Shown here in pieces: positions 21,634 through 32,705 of a stretch of 64,000 nucleotides of DNA. The DNA comes from Ancylostoma caninum (taxonomy: Eukaryota; Nematoda; Chromadorea; Rhabditida; Ancylostomatidae). A program made the position numbers and the translations under genes. Below the pieces are notes generated by a model. The model made no database searches. It saw nothing but the letters and a program-made list of their open reading frames with translations, and was not told the origin of the DNA. The DNA is taken from assembly GCA_037903475.1 (NCBI GenBank), contig JBAJFG010000071.1, positions 246,001 through 310,000 of the forward strand, read 5' to 3'. Each line of letters begins with the position of its first letter. The stretch's first letter is position 1.

Positions 21634-23382
21634 TTGTCTCTCTGTGACAAACCTGGACACTACGCCTGGCAATGCCGATCAAAAATGGACATAAAGACGC
21701 GCAGAAAGGTTGTCATCGAAAAGAGACTATGCTGGAAATGTTATTCCAGTTCTCACCCAACTAAAGACTGTAATCGCCGAAATTGCCCATATTGTGGACA
21801 ACTACATCACTCAAACTTATGTTACATGAATCCTAAGGTAAACACCACCAATGACTCTTCTCCGCGTTCATTTCAAAATAACGCCTTCAATGGAGAGCAT
21901 AAGGCTGATGATCAGCAGCGCAAAGACAACTACACAAGAAAAGGGGCATCCGATGAAATCCGCCATAAGAACAACGTCTCTGCAAGAAAGGGAGTCACCA
22001 GTCACGCCAACATTAACAGCACTACAACCGTGTCTCCTTTCAACGAACAAGTGGTCCTCATGACATCAGAAGGCAATGTCTGGAACTATAAAACACAGAA
22101 TTATGAAAAAGCCTTATTCTTTTTTGACAGTGGTGCCCAAAAAACCATCATTGAGGAAAGCTTCGCACTCCATTTAGGCTTACCAACCTCAGGAACAGAA
22201 ACCTGTATCATGTCAGGTATTGGTGGACACACGGAGGCTTTCCAAAGTACCACAGTCACTATAAAAATTGGGACAGCGTATGGAAGTGAATTCGACATCA
22301 CTATTCATACTAAACCGAAATTGATGAGTGGTTTCCCGTCAGTGAAATTAAACGGTATCGATCGTCAGTTTCTCAAAGAAAGGGAGATCATCGTTTCCAA
22401 TCCAAAACTACGCGGTGAAACTCAAACTCCTCACGTCCTCGTTGGGCTAGACCACTACTACAACTTCATCGTCGATATTGGAGCAAATACACAGACGCCT
22501 TCAGGACTGCACATAGCCAAAACTATTTTCGGTCCATCCCTGTACGGTCGAGGCCTTACAGACACCAAAGGTGACCTTCCAAGCATCAGTTATAACATGA
22601 CTGCAGTTACACAACAATCTGAAATTGAGCTGCTCAATAACATCTTTGAACTGGAGGGAATGGGCATCTCGGCAAATGAGTATAAAGGAAATGACGATAT
22701 CATCGACTACTTTAAAACCTATTCCAAACAGATTTCCATCACAAATGGCTACATTACAGCTCCTTTCCCCTTGAAAAACAACATTACAGACCTCGCGGAT
22801 AATTATGCAACCGCATTCAAGCGACTGGTAAATCTCCATAAACACCTGCAAGCCAATCCCCTCCAAAAAGAGTGGTACGATAAGATTTTGCATGACTACG
22901 AGGCTGACAATATAATTGAGAAGGTAACCTATGAAATAGAAGATGCCGTCGGCACCTACTATATGCCACACTCTGGAGTGTGGAAACCGCAAAAGGCCCG
23001 GCCTTTACGCGTCGTTTTCGATGCCTCCTCGAAGCGAAAAGGCCAACTATCTTTGAACGACGTTATGCTCAAAGGAGAATCACTGGTAAACAAAATCCAT
23101 GATATTCTTGTAGCCAGCAGAATGAGCAAGATAATCATGCTTTGTGACATCGAAGCAGCCTTTACTCAAATTCGGCTCCAAGATTCCCATAAAGACCTGT
23201 GCAGATTCCTTTGGTTACGTAACTCGGAACTACCTCCAACAAAGAACAATGTAATAGAATATCGCTTTAACAGGATTCCGTTTGGAGCAAAGCCTTCGCC
23301 GAGCATACTCAACATGTCCTTAATAACGTTCCTCCAGTCAAAGAACAACTCTCTAGAGAAATTCTTGAGAACATATATGTAG
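21634..23382 (+). pseudogene. Zinc knuckles, protease and most of RT of BEL A
   Basis: An open frame of 582 codons. It begins in three zinc knots (LCDKPGHYAWQC; CWKCYSSSHPTKDC; CPYCGQLHHSNLC), continues with the retropepsin motif FFFDSGAQKT (DSG instead of the DTG of BEL B), and then RT motifs PHSGVW, RVVFDASSK, CDIEAAFTQI and FGAKPSPS. The frame is lost just before the catalytic box, which follows in another frame at 23376-23387 as YVDN. Gag-to-pol requires a frame change near 21634-21694, either programmed or mutational. Confidence 0.85.
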
Positions 23383-24429
23383 ATAATATACTGCTGTGCG
23401 CAGAGAGCCCAGACGAAGCCCTCTCCAAATACCATCAAGCAAAAGAGCTATTCGCTGAAATTGGAATGAACCTGCGTGAGTTCGTTTCAAATTCAAAAGA
23501 AGTGATGGAGCTCATCCCCGACTTCGATCGTGCATCGGGGGGGTAATGTCAAGTTTTTAGGCGTTAAATATGACACACATAAAGACAATTTCACTGTTTC
23601 CGTGCATTTTAAGAAAAAGGAACGCCCTACAAAAAAGGATATAGTGAGCCAGATAAATTCCATCTACGATCCCATAGGTCTAGCCGCACCTCTCATGGTC
23701 AAACCGAAAGCGCTGATGAGAGAGGTATATGAAACAGGCATAAGCTGGAATGATCCCGTCCCGGTGGAACTTGCAGGGAAATGGAATCAAATTTGGGCCG
23801 CAATCAGCAATGTGGAACTATCTGTGCCGCGATGTGTTATGACGAACATCGCTAATACCCTCCTTGACCGAAAAAGCCTCTGGGTCTTCGCCGATGCTAG
23901 CACAACTGCTCTTAGTACATGTGCATTTATCAAACATGATGACTCACACAAAGTTACCCAGCTCATAAGCGGTAAGATGCGGCTAACACCAAAAAAGGCG
24001 AAGCAAACAGTTCCCCGACTTGAAACATTGGGCATACTGATGGCAATCCGCTTGGCGAAGACCATCCATACCGCCACTAAGAAGAAAATCTGGCAAGTTA
24101 ACATTCTTAGTGATAGTGAAATTGCACTGTCATGGCTGAAAACAAGCCGAAAACTTCCACTCTTTGTGGATAACCAGAAATGCCGCATTCTCAAAGCAAG
24201 GGACGCCATCGAAGCTATCGGTGCACAGGTCCGCTTCCTTCACGTACCAACAACGCTTAATCCCGCTGACGCCGGGACGCGAGGTGCAGAAGCTCTTCAT
24301 GCCAACAACCTCAGCTGGGTTCGTGGACCAGAATGGTTAGCCAAAGACACACCGATCATATTCGGGACATGTCCGAGATTCGCATACATGATTTTGCGGA
24401 AGATAGCGATGAGGTCGTATTCGAAATGA
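23383..24429 (+). pseudogene. RT thumb and RNase H of BEL A
   Basis: From 23383 to about 23545 the thumb region (FAEIGMNLREF) is in one frame; from 23542 (KFLGVKYD) to 24429 the RNase H region continues in another, with LWVFADAS, PRLETLGILMAIRLAK, LSDSEIAL and NPADAGTRG. At least two small indels separate the pieces. All RNase H acidic residues remain. Confidence 0.85.
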
Positions 24430-25664
24430 GCACAGTATCTAATGAACAGAACGTTACTCCATCAATCATATTGCTATCACGATTCTCTCGCCTCACAACA
24501 GCCTTGCGAACATTCGCAAAAGTCGGAAAGGCCATACATCAGTGGGTGAGTCGCGTCAACACCCATGCCAATGTCCCAATTGTTCTACACAACTTTAATC
24601 AGTTCTCCATTGGAAGCAACATCACTACAGATGACCTGATAATTAGCGAGAAACTGTTAATTGCCCAGGCCCATAAAAACATTTCGGTGGAAGATTTGCA
24701 GAAGCGCTTTCCAAATAAAAGGATATTCCGTGACAGTAACGGAATAATTAGAAATGATTCGAGGCTACAAAACGCGGACATCCCATACAACACTAAAGCT
24801 CCCATATATATCGACAATCACAGCGATCTTGCTAGACTACTGCTGTTGGATATTCATGTCAATAATGCGCATTGCGGGAAAGAGCACACTCTTTGCATAG
24901 CAAGGCAACGATTTTGGATACCACAACCTTGCGCAGCCTTTAAGAAATTCTTAAAAGGATGCACTATATGCAAAAGATGTCATGGTCTTCCATTTAGAGC
25001 CCCAGCTATGCCACCTCTTCCAGAAGACAGAGTGGTACCCACAAAACCATTCCAAACTGTCGGCTGTGACTTCATGGGACCAGTGCTATCAAAGACGCTA
25101 GAAAAAATGTACATCTGTCTCTACACGTGTCTCACTACACGTGCACTGCATCTGGAGGTTGTAGAAGACATGAGCGCAGGTGCATTCCTCAATTCTTTCA
25201 TCCGTTTCTTCTCCAGAAGAGGCGTTCCCAAACTGGTAAGAAGCGACTGTGGAACAAACTTCAAACTGGGTCAACGTATCATTGCTACCATGTTTGAATC
25301 TGAAGAGGGAGCTGAAAATTCCTTTATGTCTTATAGTGCAAACCTTGGCGTCAAGTGGGTTTTTAATCCACCGGGAGCTCCATGGATGGGCGGAGCTTGG
25401 GAAAAACTCGTCGGTGTGGTAAAACGCGCCTTTCAGAAATCCATAGGAAGACGCAGACTCACCTATCCAGAATTATGCACGGCCATGACTCGCATTGAAG
25501 CAATAATAAATACGCGACCGCTTACTAAATTGGACACATCAGAAATGTCAGAAGTACCACTTAGACCTATTGACTTTTTACAGAGAGATCTCAAGTACTC
25601 CCTGGACAGTCCAGCAGTAGGAATGGAGTCTGATGATCAAACATATGATCCCGAGTTCAAATAG
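24333..25664 (+). pseudogene. Integrase of BEL A
   Basis: Starts in a new frame. It holds the zinc-binding segment (NAHCGKEH, GCTICKRCHG), the catalytic core (VGCDFMGPV; RSDCGTNF; GGAWEKLVG with Glu) and RPIDFLQ. The catalytic acids and the zinc ligands are present, and the segment matches the BEL B integrase throughout. It lacks the MITE, consistent with that insertion being specific to B. The frame ends at 25664, shortly before DUF5641. Confidence 0.85.
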
Positions 25665-25684
25665 TTTCCCAGGCAAGAGAAGCT

Positions 25685-26215
25685 ATGAAACACTCTGAGG
25701 AAATTGCGAATAAGTTCTGGGAACGATGGAGCAAAGAATACTTAACATCATTGCGAGAAATTCAAAAAGCAGTTCGTAAACAATCCAGACATACCCCATT
25801 GAGGGAACCACTTGTTGGCGAGATAGTACTTATTGAACAAGAAAACCTTCCACGTGGGTGTTGGTCATATGGTAAAGTCATTGAATTGATTCGCAGCAAT
25901 GATGGACTCGTTCGGTCAGCCAAGATCTTGATGCCGAACAAGAACATTTGGCACCGACCCGTATGTAAGCTCTACCCGCTAGAAATAATGAGCAGCGCTC
26001 CTCCACCACCCGAGAACGACAAAGGCTCGTCCTCACCACCCGGCAAGACCAACACCGATCCTACTCGTAGCGCGACTACAACCAGACCTATTCGCGCAGC
26101 AAGACTACGTGCTTCAAAAGCCATCCAGGAGTATGAACAAAGCTTAGAAGAACCGACCTTTACCCAAACGCCTCAAGAAAAAGTCCAATCCCGTCTACTA
26201 TGTCCTTCCTTATAA
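25685..26215 (+). pseudogene. DUF5641 C-terminal pol domain of BEL A
   Basis: Follows integrase after a frame change at about 25660. It contains the typical KFWERWSKEYL, GEIVLIEQENLPRGCW and SAKILMPN motifs, then a low-complexity basic, Pro-rich tail. Its end overlaps the env-like ATG (26200) by 16 bases in a different frame, unlike BEL B, where env is in frame with pol. Confidence 0.8.
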
Positions 26216-28038
26216 CAGCACTTTGTCTACTACAGCCTATCATGGGGCAAATTCAATGTCATAACGACTCGGTCTCGGTTACGCCTCCTTCTACAAAATT
26301 TGAGCTTTGTTTCAGAAAATCATGCAAAACGTTCACAAATGTGTCTGAAACCCTTTCTTTCAAGCTTCCTCCAACGTCACAAACACGCTCAATGAACATA
26401 ACAATGAGATTCGTCTCAAAAAAGGGCATAACATCAATCAGAGAATCATGTGCGCTTCCGCACATTTGTCAGCACTCGCAATCATTATTCTCCATGAATC
26501 TCCTTGGAAATCCCCATTGCAGGCCAGTCGGTGCCCTAGTTTCCTTTGCAGTAACTGTTTACACCATCGTGTGCGCTCTTCTCATGATGCTAACTTTCGC
26601 CTTTAAGCGAAGAAAAGCGCGAACAATGCAACGGTCACTAGAACACAATCCCGCGGACTCTATACGGCTCGCAACGTTCACGCCAGCGCCGATCGGTCGC
26701 ATAACATTCACCGCCGCATGCGCTACCGCGCTCTTGATGAACACCGCATCAGCTTGCCAGCATGGGCACAGCAGGCATTTCACTGAGTTAATCTGCACAA
26801 GTAGAGACAAGTGCTCCTTCGAGTTCAAACGCGAAATCCTTTTCAACGAATTAAATAAAAAGATATGTGTTACTGTAATCCACGCCAATAAATCAGTTGG
26901 ATCAATAGCTATCGAAAAACTTCCATTAGAATTTCAATGTTCAAAACGTGCGCTTTTCTTTACTCGAGACACGAAGCCAAGAATATTCAGTGCGATGCGA
27001 TGCGCTCAAATGGGTTCATGTACACTAGATGCTTGTTCCAAGCTTTCCTCTAATAGCTCTGTCCCTGAGCTGAAAGACGCTTCAAGATATCCCGGTTACT
27101 CCGGATGCGAACACACCTGTGGTGGGATCATTTGTGGCTGTCTTCTGCCATTTCCCTCATGTTCATTCTACAGAGTTGCCCACATACCTCAAAATAATAT
27201 CGTGTACGAGGTGGTAAAATGCACAGCCTGGAAACCACTCGTGCGGTTAAAGGTGCAAATTTCCTTATACAACAAAAATTTCGAACAGAATATGGAACTT
27301 GTACCATATATCAGCAAAAATATAAGCGATATTTCCATCACCGTGATTTCCATAGCGAATCCATCATTTTCTTTAATGAATAACAGATTTGCAATCTCTG
27401 ACAAAGAAACACTCTCCATTCCTGAAGACTACCAGTTGCCCGTTGAATGTCCAACGGCTGAAGCAGCATCAACTCGCTTCGAAACGTGTACAAACAGAAT
27501 GATTTGCAATTGTGAACTAACCATCACTCCTCCACGATGTCACTGTCCCAGAGACTCCATTCTGAACATTCGGCACGATATTTCAAATGTATTTCCGATT
27601 CCAACACCATTTACGTCACTTATTAATAGAAACGGAGCGATTCAAGCGATTTCAAATAAGGAAAAGGTTGTCCTTTCAATCGAGTCCACATCCTTGAGAA
27701 ATAGCGCTGAATATGTTTTGGAACAAGACTGTCACATTTCGCTGCACAACTTGACAGGGTGCTATGACTGTCAGGAAGGAGCCGAACTGACATCTCTTTG
27801 CTACACGGAAAAACCATCGTGGATCATTATCCAGTGCGACGATCAAGTATTTCCCGTGGAATGTGACTCCACCACAAAAGAAACCAAAGTTCTGCTGGAC
27901 TTCCAAAAAGCAGACATAAACTATCACTGCCACACTGAATGCAACCACAAAACTTTAAAAATGGAGATAAATGGAGTTCTGGCATTTCTTCATCATAGCG
28001 ACGACAATGAAATCTTTAACTCTTACATCACAGGTTGA
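26200..28038 (+). CDS. env-like glycoprotein gene of BEL A (phlebovirus-G2-like)
   Basis: A 612-codon frame opening with ATG and a hydrophobic signal-peptide-like start (LITALCLLQPIMG). Cys-rich with numerous N-X-S/T sites. It has an internal membrane segment (residues about 105-130), a second hydrophobic stretch (about 170-185), and the fusion-type Cys motif TCGGIICGC (about 307). It is colinear with the BEL B env-like gene and resembles the Tas-type env of nematode BEL elements. The frame stops at 28038 before the C-terminal membrane anchor. Anchor-like hydrophobic sequence follows at 28130-28230 in another frame, so the gene is damaged at its end. A role in infectivity is not shown. Confidence 0.8.
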   Translation: MSFLITALCLLQPIMGQIQCHNDSVSVTPPSTKFELCFRKSCKTFTNVSETLSFKLPPTSQTRSMNITMRFVSKKGITSIRESCALPHICQHSQSLFSMNLLGNPHCRPVGALVSFAVTVYTIVCALLMMLTFAFKRRKARTMQRSLEHNPADSIRLATFTPAPIGRITFTAACATALLMNTASACQHGHSRHFTELICTSRDKCSFEFKREILFNELNKKICVTVIHANKSVGSIAIEKLPLEFQCSKRALFFTRDTKPRIFSAMRCAQMGSCTLDACSKLSSNSSVPELKDASRYPGYSGCEHTCGGIICGCLLPFPSCSFYRVAHIPQNNIVYEVVKCTAWKPLVRLKVQISLYNKNFEQNMELVPYISKNISDISITVISIANPSFSLMNNRFAISDKETLSIPEDYQLPVECPTAEAASTRFETCTNRMICNCELTITPPRCHCPRDSILNIRHDISNVFPIPTPFTSLINRNGAIQAISNKEKVVLSIESTSLRNSAEYVLEQDCHISLHNLTGCYDCQEGAELTSLCYTEKPSWIIIQCDDQVFPVECDSTTKETKVLLDFQKADINYHCHTECNHKTLKMEINGVLAFLHHSDDNEIFNSYITG

Positions 28039-28413
28039 ACTACGGATCTAAGCTGAATCACCAACTACAAACTGCCAGATTTTAGTCCTCTCTTGCGTGC
28101 CATGAAAAGACACTGGAAAATCGCGTTAGCAACCATCCAAATATTGGCGCAGTTTCTCTTATCAATGACCGCGATAACTTTCCATTTGATTATCAATTTT
28201 CTCAGTTCGTTTCGCACCGTAACAGCCTCACGTACCGCTGCGTGAAAGTAAAAACAAAACAAGTATTTTTTTACCAACATTCACGCTTATGAACTTTGCT
28301 TCACTTCACATGAGTCATCGCTTTTTCACCCAACAAAAAGTCAAGGGCGTGTCGTGAAGACGTCAACTCCAGTACCACCACGCGCTTCAGTCTCTCACCG
28401 CTCGATCGCTTCC

Positions 28414-28866
28414 ATGTCCATCAACGAAGTTGACCTCATTGTCCACCTGGAACCTCTCACCCAGGCAGTCAAAGAGATGCAAATCCAACTCAACAAATTT
28501 ATGGGCTCCATCGTCTCTAAACTTGACGACATTGTCCACCTTCACAAGTGCTGCAATGATTTATTCGACAAGAAATTCGACACCCTCCTCAAACGAACTG
28601 AACCCAAATCCAACTGCGCATTCTGCACCTACAACGACAACAAGGACTCCCACCCGACGGGGCGCTGCTGCCGATTTCCGGACGCTGTTTCCCGAGCTGT
28701 ACAGGCTGCGAGCCTGAATCTATGCCAGAAATGCCTCCAGCGGCGTCATGACGACGAGTGTGGCATCTCCTGCCCCTTTTGTGGAAGAGACCACAACGTT
28801 CTCCTATGCCCTAACAAGAGCACGATTGCTCCTCATCCTTACAAGCGCAGAAAGGTCAGTACTTAA
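28414..28866 (+). CDS. Extra ORF downstream of env in BEL A: coiled coil plus triple zinc knuckle
   Basis: About 150 codons from the first in-frame ATG (28414); the frame is open from 28354 but begins there with GTG. The N-terminal half is amphipathic and probably coiled coil (VDLIVHLEPLTQAVKEMQ). The C-terminal half has ordered zinc ligands: CX2CX8HX4C, then CX2CX4HX3C directly followed by CX2CX3HX4C (CQKCLQRRHDDEC, CPFCGRDHNVLLC). This repeats the ligand layout of the gag zinc knots of the same element, suggesting a duplicated or recruited nucleic-acid-binding module. BEL B has nothing here. The frame is intact although pol and env are broken. The function is unknown. Confidence 0.7.
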   Translation: MSINEVDLIVHLEPLTQAVKEMQIQLNKFMGSIVSKLDDIVHLHKCCNDLFDKKFDTLLKRTEPKSNCAFCTYNDNKDSHPTGRCCRFPDAVSRAVQAASLNLCQKCLQRRHDDECGISCPFCGRDHNVLLCPNKSTIAPHPYKRRKVST

Positions 28867-29230
28867 ATATTTTCAAAAAAACCAACTCAACCTTTCTTTA
28901 AAGGTCTAGGGCAAGTCTATGCCTCGGCGGGGATGGTGCGACGGTCTGTGACTGTCACACTTTTCCGCTGCCCACCTTCTTCGCTTCGCTTCGCCTTCGT
29001 CTGCTACGTCCTCGAACTTTGCAATGGTGCCTCTTCAAGATTTCAACACGCGGTCTCCAGTCGTACAATGATGCAACAACTTCTTCGCCCACATGCCGAC
29101 TTCACGATACGTAATCCGATTCATAATCTCGCACAAGTTATCACCGCTTAATCGTTGTATAACCTCGTGTAGTATTGCCTGTTGTATGTATTCCTTTATC
29201 GCTGGACTATGTACTCCTCTCCGGCCGCAG
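28867..29230 (+). other. 3' non-coding part of BEL A
   Basis: Between the zinc-knuckle ORF and the 3' LTR. A reading frame at 28933-29151 has no recognisable domain. The last bases before the LTR (CTCCGGCCGCAG) are a poor polypurine tract, in line with an old element. Confidence 0.5.
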
Positions 29231-29311
29231 TGTCGTGGCTAGCACGACCAGCCATCGCTTTCAAAGGGCATACAAGCAATAAACATACAGCAATAATAAT
29301 AATAATAATAA

Positions 29312-31644
29312 TCCTCCTATATAAAGACTGGTAAGGGTCCAGATTTTTCTGGCGTCAGACCATGAGAGTCTTGTGAAATCTTTTGTGCAACGCAGTGCAT
29401 AGACAATGGTAGAGGGAGAGATGCCAGACGTCACACGAAAAACCGATTTATGGAGCGAGATGAGACTGCATCTTCGCTGCACTGGAGCTCTCTAGCCCCA
29501 GTGCAGCGGTGGTATCCGCCGCACTTCCCACATGCCGCACGTTCTCGTCCTAGCATCCGTCCGAAAACTCTGAGCGATTCTGCAGCCACTTAAGAGATTC
29601 CAATTGTACACTCACATGCATAGAAAAAGTGCGTCATTACAGACCACTATGACAAGTCCTATGATCAAGTATGTAATTATTCAAATTTTCTGGATAACTC
29701 CTAACTTCCTCCCATTGCTCTCGTGATTTGCAAAGAGTAAGGACGCACGGACGATAGGTGTGCCAGGGGCGAATAGTGACAGATACCGTTGTCGATGGAG
29801 AAGGGGTTGTACTGTGACTCAACGTTGCGGAAAAGCCAGGATACGGGTTCGCAGATGGAGGAGGGGTCTGACATAGCCCAGGTGGGAGAAATGCCAGGAT
29901 AGGGGTTCACCGATGGACGATGGGTCTGTGGTGGCCAAAAAGTGAGTGAATGACAGGAAACGGTCATCCCGATGGAACAGGGGTCCGCTGTGGCCCAGGT
30001 GTGAGCAACACCAGCATTCTGGTAAACTGAAGGGAGGATGGGTCTGCTGTGGCCTGAAAGTTGAGGGAACTCCAGCATTCGGGTCTAACGAAAGGGCTCT
30101 TCTGGGGTCTGAATGTTAAGGGAACTCCAAGATACGGGTACGAAGATGGAGGACGGGGTGCGTTGTGGTCTGAAAATGTGGGGAACGCCAAAATACGGTT
30201 CGTTGGCATAGGAGAAGTCCGCTGTGCCCCTGGTGCGAGGAACGCCAGAATATGGGTTTTTGTAGCCAAAACTGTTAGAATGACAGGATACGGTTATGCA
30301 GATGGAAAGGTGGCTCAGTTGTTAAAAACGCCAGCATTCGGGTCCATCGAAGAGGGAATAAGTCTGCTGTGGCCTGAAAGCTAAGCGAACTCCAGGATAC
30401 GGATTCCTGAGTGGTGGAGGGGATGTGCTGTGGTCCAAAAATGTGGGGAACGTCAAAATACGGGTTCGCTGGTGTAGGAGAGGTGCGCTGTGCCCCTGGT
30501 GCGAGGAACGCCAAAATATGGGTCTGTTGTGGCCAAAACTTTGGGAATGCCAGGATGCGGTTATGATGATGGAGTGGGGGTCCGCTGTGGCCCGGGTGTG
30601 AGGAACGCCAGGATATGGGGTAATGAAGCGGGATGGGTCTGTTGTGCCCTAAAGGGTGGGAATCCCAGTATGCGGTTATGCCGATGGAGGAGAGGTTCGC
30701 TTCCACCCAACTGTGAGGAACGAGAAGATACTGTTGACGGATGGAGGAGGGGTCCGTTGACCCAAGTGTGAGGAATAGAAGAATTCGAGCTCACCGATGG
30801 AAGATGGGTCTGCTTTGCCCTAAAGTGTGGGAATCCCAGGGTCATGCCGATGGAAAGGGGGTCCGCTTTGGCCCAGATGTGAGGAACACCAGCATTCTGG
30901 TCCACCGAAGGAGGGATGGGTCTGCTGGGGCCTGAAAGTTGAGGGGAACTCCAGGATACGGGTTCGTGGATGGAGGAGGGGCTGCGCTGGTCTAAAAATG
31001 TAGGGAACGTCAAGGTAGGGGTTCGCGGGTACAAGAGAGGTCCGCTGTGGTCCAGGTGCTAGGAACGCCAGAATGTGGGTCTGATCTCTGCTTAATGTGT
31101 GGGAATGCCAGGATGCGATTATGCCGATGGAGGAGAGGTCCGCTTTGGCCCAGATGTGAATAACTGTGTGAATAGCTCAAATGGCAGGAACACAAAGGTA
31201 GATGTTCGTCCAACAACAATCTCAACTTGAATTACTTCGAGTTCTTAATTACACTGTGTCGGTTACAGCAGATAGTCGACAGTTACTAGATTCATATAAA
31301 TGATAAGCACGCGCAGAGTTGAGGATGACTAGCCATGGTAGGTGACATTTAAGAAGTGCGGTGACAGCAAAAGAGGGATGTATCATTGCATCGGAAAGTG
31401 AATTTACATGGTGATGTGTGATAAAGAGTGCTCGAGCAAGGCGCATACAGGAAGTCCGGAGTTGGCTAAGCGGCCAGACTGGTAAAATGCACGCAACTCA
31501 TAAGGAGAATTTCGTACTCAAACTCAATTAATTGGTATTTTCGCTTCTATTTCAATTTCCTAAGGATTTCATAGGCGCGAAACTTTTGCACCTACCTCAA
31601 GTGGCTGCCCCACCCCACTTTCTAGCGACCCGTAGGGGCGCTAG
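29312..31644 (+). mobile_element. Helitron-like element carrying a minisatellite, inserted in AAT repeats
   Basis: Begins TCCTCC directly after A of an AAT array and ends CTAG before T. It is preceded at the 3' end by a hairpin (AGCGACCC, GTAG loop, GGGGCGCT; one mismatch). These are the Helitron signatures: 5' TC, hairpin plus CTRR, insertion between A and T without duplication. It has no Rep/helicase coding, so it is non-autonomous. An older Helitron-type end of the 9.6/48-kb family (degenerate hairpin, then CTGG-T) lies inside at about 31455-31486. Confidence 0.7.
29830..31170. repeat. Degenerate minisatellite of about 60 bp inside the Helitron-like element
   Basis: Roughly 20 diverged copies of a unit containing GGAACGCCAGGATAYGGGTT and a G-rich box (GATGGAGGAGGGGTCYGCTGTGG, read in two parts). 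It is distinct in sequence from the 58-bp minisatellite at 9.8 kb but similar in length. Long reading frames on both strands are artefacts of the periodicity. Confidence 0.8.
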
Positions 31645-31647
31645 TAA

Positions 31648-32192
<545 letters not shown>

Positions 32193-32705
32193 GGAATAAT
32201 AACAGTATTAATAATAGTAATAATAATAACAATAATATAATACAATTGTAGTATAATTATAATTTATAGTATAATTATAGTATAATTATTGTTATAGTCA
32301 TTTGTATAAGAATACTGAACCACCAGCACACCTTCCTTTCCATTTATATACACCGGTAGACCCTTATCACTTGAATTACCAGAACAACCAGTTGAGCCTA
32401 AATCATTTCAACATAACATTTGCACTGAATAGGTTACACTCAGTTCTTCACGGCCATATACTTCGCTCATATGGAAGAGCATAACTTCGTTCATATGGGG
32501 GAAAGCTACCACTTACGGGATCAAGGGTTTCTCAGGAGAGCGATAGAACTGCGTGGAAGGATGCAGATTTTATCAATCCATCTACACTTTTGTGTTTGCT
32601 TTCAAGGTGCAGTATGCGAGCGAAGCGAGCATCAATAGAAGTCTGGAAGTCCGGCGTTAGCCGGACGGCCAGACTGGTAGAGGAAAAAGAGGGAGAAAAC
32701 CTAAG

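Larger units (their letters stand above)
10857..21694 (+). pseudogene. gag of BEL A, split by BEL B
   Basis: Structural polyprotein. The 5' part (10857-11471) encodes the coiled-coil-rich N-terminus and the start of the DUF1759-type capsid region (TPPKFYGNEEEFPEFWAVFE). The 3' part resumes at about 21112 and continues to 21694 (LLLKDSLKGKSDRAI, EELMNEI). The AATAG duplication at 11472-11476 and 21107-21111 shows that the halves were joined before BEL B inserted. The ATG at 10857 matches the gag start of BEL B (both have a K-P-I-A motif soon after), whereas the GTG at 10854 is not a plausible start. Translation would leave gag near 21640, where the zinc knuckles follow in another frame. Confidence 0.85.

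Noticed and set aside
29701..31225. Frames of 60-157 codons on both strands at 29.7-31.2 kb
   Set aside because: Translation of the degenerate 60-bp minisatellite.
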